Assembly: GCA_028291445.1 (NCBI GenBank)
Contig: JAQGIA010000456.1
Span: 1-10,343 of the forward strand
Direction of reading: 5' to 3'
Length of the DNA: 10,343 nt
From: Belnapia sp.
GTDB taxonomy: Bacteria; Pseudomonadota; Alphaproteobacteria; Acetobacterales; Acetobacteraceae
Part shown: positions 7,076-10,343 of the stretch, piece after piece
Layout: each line of letters opens with the position of its first letter
Numbering within the stretch: position 1 is the stretch's first letter
The notes under the pieces: model-generated
Seen by the model: only the letters and a program-made list of their open reading frames with translations
Databases searched by the model: none
Told to the model about the DNA's origin: nothing
Position numbers and translations under genes: made by a program

Positions 7076-7894
7076 ATGGAACCCGTGACCAAGGCCAGCC
7101 GGGCCAAGACTGCCGAGGCCAATACGATCCGGGCCAGCTTTGCCCAAGCCGGCCTTGCCCAAGCCGGCGCCGGCACGCCGGCGCGGCCGGTCAAGGCGGA
7201 TGTATTCAAGCAGGCCATGGCCCGGGCCATGGAAGGCGCCGGGCCGCCGGCCGCTGCGCCGCCTGCGCCGGTGCTGCGGGCGAGCCTTACCGCCAGCGCC
7301 GGCAGTGCCGCGCTGGCCTTGCAGGCCATGCCGTCCCGTCCGGCCGATGCCGCCTTCCGGGACCGCATCGCCCTGCTCGAAACCAATGCCCGGGCGCCGG
7401 ACCAGGGGCTGGCGGCGCGCAACCCCACCTCCGGCGCGCTCGGCCGCTACCAGATGACGCCACAAGCCTTGCTGGACCTCGGCTGGCAGGATGCCAGCGG
7501 GGCCTGGACCGCGCTGGCGGCCCGGCATGGGGTCCACTCGACGGCGGAGTTCCTGGCCGCGCCGGCGGCCCAGGAAGGCGCCATGGCGGCCTATCTGCGG
7601 CGGGCCGAAGAACAACTCGACCGCAACGGCAGCCTTGCCCGCAGCGGCGGGGCGGTGCCCGGGCTGGACGGCCAGACGGTGCCGCTGACCGAGGGCGGGC
7701 TGGTGGCCGCGGCGCATCGGCGGGGCGCGGCCAGCGTGGCGCGCTACCTGGCGCATCGGACCGGGACGCCGGAAGCGACGCTGTCCCCGGCGCAGCGCAG
7801 CAGCTTCACCGCGGTGGAGCGCCGGCTGCGCGATTTCGCCGCGCTGCCCTATGCGCTGGCGGCGCGCCCGGCGCGGGGCAATCCGGTGAGCTGA
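7076..7894 (+). CDS. Putative lysozyme-like / transglycosylase-like protein, no signal peptide
   Basis: A 272-residue protein that I recognise only by motif. After a low-complexity Ala/Pro/Lys-rich N-terminal third (1-90), a folded part starts with RDRIALLETNAR (95-106) and NPTSGALGRYQMTPQALLDLGW (about 116-137). The SGxLGRYQMT signature is typical of soluble lysozyme-fold proteins in which an earlier Glu acts as catalytic acid; here E102 is the candidate. GGLVAAAHRRGAASVARYL (207-225) matches the helix found later in such domains. No signal peptide or membrane segment is visible, so it would need a holin, a secretion system or cell lysis to reach peptidoglycan, or it may be a non-catalytic relative. 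The start is set by AGGAGG at 7063. Residues 22-31 contain a doubled FAQAG/LAQAG from a tandem repeat. It converges on the NTF2-like gene with a 13-base gap. Confidence 0.7.
   Translation: MEPVTKASRAKTAEANTIRASFAQAGLAQAGAGTPARPVKADVFKQAMARAMEGAGPPAAAPPAPVLRASLTASAGSAALALQAMPSRPADAAFRDRIALLETNARAPDQGLAARNPTSGALGRYQMTPQALLDLGWQDASGAWTALAARHGVHSTAEFLAAPAAQEGAMAAYLRRAEEQLDRNGSLARSGGAVPGLDGQTVPLTEGGLVAAAHRRGAASVARYLAHRTGTPEATLSPAQRSSFTAVERRLRDFAALPYALAARPARGNPVS
7140..7169. repeat. 15-bp tandem duplication in the lysozyme-like gene
   Basis: TTGCCCAAGCCGGCC (7140-7154) is followed at once by a copy differing only in the last base (7155-7169). It encodes the repeated (F/L)AQAG of the unstructured N-terminal tail. 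Confidence 0.85.
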
Positions 7895-7907
7895 ACCGCC
7901 ACGGCCG

Positions 7908-8405
7908 TCAGCCGATCTGCCGCAGCCACTCCTGGAGGTTGTAGTAGGTGCTCACCCGGGCGATCAGCCCGTCCTCGAGGGTGAAGAAGGCACCGGCCGG
8001 CAGGCGGTAGTGCTGGCCGCGGGCGGCGGGCAGGCCGGCATCGGTCGCCAGGTATTCCCCCTCCACCACGAATTCCGCCGCGGCACGGGCGCCGGTCGCA
8101 TCGACCATCACCACCAGGCCAGTGATGGTTTCGCGATAGCTCCGGTCCATGTGGTGGAGGAAGTCGCGGAAGGCCTGCTTGCCGGTCTCGCGGGCGCCCT
8201 GGTTCACGTCATGCGCCACGGTCTCGGTGAGCAGCGCCAGCATGGCCTCCCGGCTGTCCCCATTCCCGCCGACCTGGCCGAAGGCGGCGTAATAGGCCCG
8301 GATCAGCGCCTCGGCCCGGTCCCTGGCTTGCTCCCTGGCATGCTGGTCCCCGGCTTGGTTCCCGCCTTGGTCCCCGGCAGGCTGCGTCGTATCGGTCTGG
8401 CTCAT
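7908..8405 (-). CDS. NTF2-like, ketosteroid-isomerase-related (SnoaL-like) protein
   Basis: A 165-residue protein. A Gln-, Gly- and Asp-rich tail (1-28) precedes a compact alpha+beta cone fold: helices at [13 protein letters not shown] (30-42) and [19 protein letters not shown] (52-70), then strands such as [11 protein letters not shown] (109-119) and [18 protein letters not shown] (134-151), ending [14 protein letters not shown]. The pattern GEYLxTDxGLPxARGQxYxLPAGAFF is what I associate with the conserved ketosteroid-isomerase-related family; its reaction is not established. It may be an enzyme or a small-ligand binder. The ATG at 8405 has AGGA (8416-8413) seven nt upstream. The gene is divergent from glyQ across 64 bases and convergent with the lysozyme-like gene. 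The Gln-rich tail is encoded by degenerate 12-base repeats. Confidence 0.85.
   Translation of the reverse strand: MSQTDTTQPAGDQGGNQAGDQHAREQARDRAEALIRAYYAAFGQVGGNGDSREAMLALLTETVAHDVNQGARETGKQAFRDFLHHMDRSYRETITGLVVMVDATGARAAAEFVVEGEYLATDAGLPAARGQHYRLPAGAFFTLEDGLIARVSTYYNLQEWLRQIG
8344..8379. repeat. Degenerate 12-bp tandem repeat in the NTF2-like gene
   Basis: Three consecutive units (TGGTCCCCGGCT, TGGTTCCCGCCT, TGGTCCCCGGCA) encode the [12 protein letters not shown] tail on the minus strand. Weaker, offset versions of the unit continue toward 8317. It lies wholly in the N-terminal extension, ahead of the folded domain. Confidence 0.75.
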
Positions 8406-8469
8406 GTGTGTTTCCTGCGATCGGCCGGCCCACTATGTTCGCAGCCGCGAGCATGGCAAAAGGCGCCGC
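8406..8469. other. Short divergent intergenic region, NTF2-like gene / glyQ
   Basis: Sixty-four bases hold both ribosome binding sites (AGGA for the minus gene, AAAAGG at 8458-8463 for glyQ) and presumably both promoters. TATGTT at 8434-8439 with TTTCCT 17 bases upstream is only a weak candidate promoter for glyQ. Confidence 0.35.
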
Positions 8470-9369
8470 ATGCAGACCGCGCCCGCCTCTCCCCTCGCCT
8501 CTCCAGGCCTCCGCGCCAAGCCGCTCAGCTTCCAGGACATCATCCTGACGCTGCATCGCTATTTCGCGGCCCAGGGCTGCCTCATCCTGCAACCCTACGA
8601 CATGGAGGTCGGCGCCGGCACCTTCCACCCGGCGACCACCCTGCGGGCGCTGGGCCCGAAGCCCTGGAAGGCGGCCTATGTGCAGCCCAGCCGGCGGCCC
8701 TCGGACGGGCGCTACGGCGAGAATCCGAACCGCCTGCAGCATTACTACCAGTATCAGGTGATCCTGAAGCCGAGCCCCCGGGATCCGCAATCCATGCTGC
8801 TCGATGCCTATCGGGCGCTGGGGCTGGACCCCAAGGTGCATGATTTCCGCTTCGTCGAGGACGACTGGGAAAGCCCGACGCTCGGCGCCTGGGGCCTCGG
8901 CTGGGAGGTCTGGTGCGACGGGATGGAGGTGACGCAGTTCACCTATTTCCAGCAGGTCGGCGGCATCCCCTGCGCGGTGCCCTGCTGCGAGCTGACCATC
9001 GGCCTGGAGCGGCTGGCGATGTACCTCCAGGGCAAGGACAGCATCTACGACCTCGACTTCAACGACGAAGGCGTGAAGTACGGCGAGGTCTTCCTGCGGG
9101 CCGAGCGGGAATACAGCGCGCACAACTTCGAGCATGCCGACGTGCCGATGCTGTTCCGCCATTTCGAGGATGCCGAGCGCGAATGCGCCGCCCTGCTGGC
9201 CCAGCATCTGGCGCTGCCGGCCTATGACCAGTGCATCAAGGCCAGCCACCGCTTCAACCTGCTGGATGCGCGCGGCGCGATCAGCGTGACCGAGCGGGCG
9301 GCCTATATCGGCCGGGTGCGGACGCTGGCCAAGGGCTGCTGCGAGGCTTGGCTGGCGGGCGAGCGATAG
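8470..9369 (+). CDS. glyQ: Glycyl-tRNA synthetase alpha subunit
   Basis: A 299-residue alpha chain of the bacterial (alpha-beta)2 glycine-tRNA ligase, which attaches glycine to tRNA-Gly in the cytoplasm. The alpha chain carries the class II catalytic core: [17 protein letters not shown] (21-37), [14 protein letters not shown] (41-54), [20 protein letters not shown] (74-93), [18 protein letters not shown] (131-148), [14 protein letters not shown] (152-165) and the motif-3-like IGLERLAMY (177-185). Near the end, [18 protein letters not shown] (259-276) is also a conserved segment. Length agrees with the family. The ATG at 8470 has AAAAGG six nt upstream; the open frame upstream of it lacks similarity. 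It is complete with all expected motifs. Its partner glyS starts only at 10058, because a vapBC module lies between them; in most genomes the two subunit genes are adjacent or nearly so. Confidence 0.98.
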   Translation: MQTAPASPLASPGLRAKPLSFQDIILTLHRYFAAQGCLILQPYDMEVGAGTFHPATTLRALGPKPWKAAYVQPSRRPSDGRYGENPNRLQHYYQYQVILKPSPRDPQSMLLDAYRALGLDPKVHDFRFVEDDWESPTLGAWGLGWEVWCDGMEVTQFTYFQQVGGIPCAVPCCELTIGLERLAMYLQGKDSIYDLDFNDEGVKYGEVFLRAEREYSAHNFEHADVPMLFRHFEDAERECAALLAQHLALPAYDQCIKASHRFNLLDARGAISVTERAAYIGRVRTLAKGCCEAWLAGER

Positions 9370-9396
9370 GGTAGAATGTTCGTCAGCGTTCTACCC
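9348..9396 (+). promoter_or_regulatory. Probable vapBC promoter with overlapping palindromic operator
   Basis: TTGGCT (9348-9353) and TAGAAT (9372-9377) form a sigma-70-like promoter with an 18-base spacer at the end of glyQ. The -10 element sits in an inverted repeat, GGGTAGAA (9369-9376) / TTCTACCC (9389-9396), perfect over 8 bp; inner bases TG/CG extend the RNA stem by a U-G and a G-C pair. The left arm begins at the last base of the glyQ stop codon. The right arm abuts the vapB ribosome binding site. This is where VapB antitoxins normally bind to repress their own operon. As RNA it could also act as a hairpin between glyQ and vapB. The repeat is seen; its use is inferred. Confidence 0.6.
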
Positions 9397-9402
9397 GGGA
9401 GG
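9397..9402 (+). promoter_or_regulatory. Ribosome binding site of vapB
   Basis: GGGAGG ends 5 nt before the vapB ATG and directly follows the right arm of the palindrome, so folding or repressor binding there could also limit access of ribosomes. Confidence 0.75.
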
Positions 9403-9407
9403 CTCGC

Positions 9408-9668
9408 ATGGGCCAGTTGAACATCAAGGATGCAGCCTTGATCGCCGAGGCCAGGGAACTCGCCGCGCTCATCGGCACCACCACGACGGAGGCGATCCGG
9501 CAGGCGGTGCATGAGCGCCTGGCGCGCGAGACCTTGGCGCGGGACGACCACCGGCGCCGGCGGTACGAGGCGATCATGGAAATCTCCGATCGGACCGCGA
9601 AGCTTTTCCCCCCGGGGACGAGCAGCGATCACTCCGATCTCTATGATGAGATTGGTCTGCCGAAGTGA
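9408..9668 (+). CDS. vapB: VapB-type antitoxin (Rv0623/PSK transcription-factor family)
   Basis: An 86-residue protein with the pattern of the Rv0623-like VapB family: LNIKDAALIAEARELAALIG (4-23), TTTTEAIRQAVHERLARE (24-41) and a charged helix RDDHRRRRYEAIMEI (45-59). The N-terminal part is expected to form a ribbon-helix-helix DNA-binding dimer. The C-terminal tail, ending DHSDLYDEIGLPK, is the usual toxin-wrapping segment, with the typical SDxLYDExGLPK ending. It neutralises VapC and represses the operon. The ATG at 9408 has GGGAGG five nt upstream and a palindromic operator just before that. Its stop overlaps the vapC start as GTGA, as is normal for coupled antitoxin-toxin pairs. Assignment rests on motif and arrangement, and both agree. 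Confidence 0.92.
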   Translation: MGQLNIKDAALIAEARELAALIGTTTTEAIRQAVHERLARETLARDDHRRRRYEAIMEISDRTAKLFPPGTSSDHSDLYDEIGLPK

Positions 9669-10054
9669 TCCTCGACACCTCCGCCATCATGGCCATCCTG
9701 CGGCGGGAGCCGGAACGGGATGCCTTCACCGTGGCACTCAGCGGCGCTGCCCGGCCGGCCATCTCGGCCGCGACCCTGGTCGAGCTGATGCTGGTCAGCG
9801 AAACCCGGGCCGGGCCGTCGGTGCGGCCGGAGGTCGATCTGCTGCTCGCCCGATCGGCGGTCGAGGTGGTGCCTGTCACCGCCGAGCATGCCGCCCTCGC
9901 CGCCGAGGGCTGGCGCCGCTATGGCAAGGGCCGCCACCCCGCCGGGCTGAACCTCGGCGACTGCTTTGCCTATGCGCTGGCCCGGCAGCGCGACCAACCC
10001 CTGCTGTTCAAGGGCGGCGATTTCGCCCAGACCGATGTGAAGGCCGCGCTGTAA
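9665..10054 (+). CDS. vapC: VapC-type PIN-domain toxin ribonuclease
   Basis: A 129-residue PIN-domain protein of usual VapC length. Acidic residues in the expected order are D4 (MILDTSAI), E40 (ATLVELML), D99 (LNLGDCFAYALA) and D119 (LLFKGGDFAQTD), with D124 as a further candidate. These bind Mg/Mn ions in the active site. VapC toxins are endoribonucleases; characterised members cut tRNAs (initiator tRNA-fMet or particular elongator tRNAs) or the 23S rRNA sarcin-ricin loop. The target of this one cannot be read from sequence. All key residues are present, so it is probably active. The GTG start overlaps the vapB stop by four bases, ensuring coupled synthesis. glyS begins 3 nt after the vapC stop, so the toxin gene is transcriptionally upstream of an essential gene. 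Confidence 0.94.
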   Translation: MILDTSAIMAILRREPERDAFTVALSGAARPAISAATLVELMLVSETRAGPSVRPEVDLLLARSAVEVVPVTAEHAALAAEGWRRYGKGRHPAGLNLGDCFAYALARQRDQPLLFKGGDFAQTDVKAAL

Positions 10055-10057
10055 CCC

Positions 10058-10343
10058 ATGCCTGAATTGCTGATCGAGCTATTCTCCGAGGAAATCCCGG
10101 CCCGCATGCAGGCCCGGGCGGCGGAGGATCTGTGCCGGCTGCTCCAGGCCGAGCTGCGCGCCCTGATGCCCGCCCCGCCCCGCCCGCTGTCGGGCCCCCG
10201 CCGCATCGGCCTGGTGGGGGAGTTGGCGGCCCGCGCCGAGACCCCCGGCAAGGAGGAGCGCGGCCCGCGCATCGGTGCGCCGCAGCAGGCGCTCGACGGT
10301 TTCCTGCGCAAGCACGGCGCGACCCAGGACCAGTTGACGCAGG
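10058..10343 (+). CDS. glyS: Glycyl-tRNA synthetase beta subunit, 5' part only
   Basis: The first 95 residues are visible; full-length beta chains are near 700 residues. It begins MPELLIELFSEEIPARM, the conserved GlyS opening (typically xLLxExxxEExP), and continues with SGPRRIGLVGELAARA and RGPRIGAPQQALDGFLRK, matching the early (T)PRR and GP...A..GF landmarks of the family. The beta subunit supplies tRNA recognition and completes the heterotetramer with GlyQ. The ATG follows the vapC stop after CCC. No Shine-Dalgarno sequence lies at normal distance; the nearest AAGG is 14 nt upstream, so reinitiation from vapC translation is likely (inference). Transcription must come through vapBC, from the glyQ promoter, the vapBC promoter, or both. 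Confidence 0.95.
   Translation, partial: MPELLIELFSEEIPARMQARAAEDLCRLLQAELRALMPAPPRPLSGPRRIGLVGELAARAETPGKEERGPRIGAPQQALDGFLRKHGATQDQLTQ

Noticed and set aside
6109..7944. A 611-codon plus-strand frame across the SDR and lysozyme-like genes
   Set aside because: It is out of frame with both motif-bearing genes and resembles no family.
8411..8439. TTTCCT-17-TATGTT as a glyQ promoter
   Set aside because: The -35 box matches consensus poorly (3 of 6) and it overlaps the ribosome site of the opposite gene. It is kept only as a weak possibility.
9369..9396. Inverted repeat after glyQ as an intrinsic terminator
   Set aside because: No T tract follows the right arm, and glyS downstream needs transcription. 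An operator for vapBC explains the position better, though partial attenuation is not excluded.
9370..10057. Insertion sequence or attachment-site duplication carrying vapBC into the locus
   Set aside because: No transposase, terminal inverted repeats or matching direct repeats were found flanking the module, so the transfer mechanism cannot be claimed from this sequence.

Overview
The window comes from a very GC-rich bacterium with the gene content of an alphaproteobacterium. The split glycyl-tRNA synthetase (glyQ/glyS), the YgfZ homologue, the lipopolysaccharide (LPS)-core-type glycosyltransferases and the tight gene packing suggest Rhodospirillales/Acetobacteraceae. That placement rests on gene content and composition, not on a search. 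Most long open frames opposite or across the real genes are GC-driven shadows. No rRNA, tRNA, CRISPR array, insertion sequence or integrase gene was seen, and no gap between genes exceeds about 135 bases.

Region 1 (1-5047, minus strand) is a five-gene surface-glycan operon. In transcription order it holds a GT9 heptosyltransferase, a GT2 WaaE-like transferase, two GT4 transferases, and a glutamine-dependent asparagine synthase homologue cut by the window edge. Start and stop codons overlap at three junctions (ATGA, ATGA, TGATG) and the fourth gap is 10 nt, so the genes are very probably co-transcribed and translationally coupled. The content suggests assembly of an LPS core or similar oligosaccharide, with the asparagine-synthase-like enzyme possibly amidating a sugar acid.

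Region 2 (5048-8405) holds a ygfZ-type folate-binding gene (+), a general-stress-type short-chain dehydrogenase (-), a lysozyme-like small protein (+), and an NTF2-like ketosteroid-isomerase-related protein (-). The ygfZ leader carries a G-quadruplex-capable G-rich tract and a GC hairpin. The convergent ygfZ/SDR gap carries two adjacent hairpins that look like a shared terminator or a dispersed repeat.

Region 3 (8470-10343, plus strand) is the glycyl-tRNA synthetase locus: glyQ, then a complete vapBC toxin-antitoxin pair, then the start of glyS. The vapBC pair has its own probable promoter and a palindromic operator that begins at the last base of the glyQ stop codon. glyS follows vapC after 3 nt without an evident ribosome binding site. 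A toxin of a family known to cut tRNA or rRNA is therefore embedded between the two subunits of an essential tRNA-charging enzyme. This is the most notable feature of the window.
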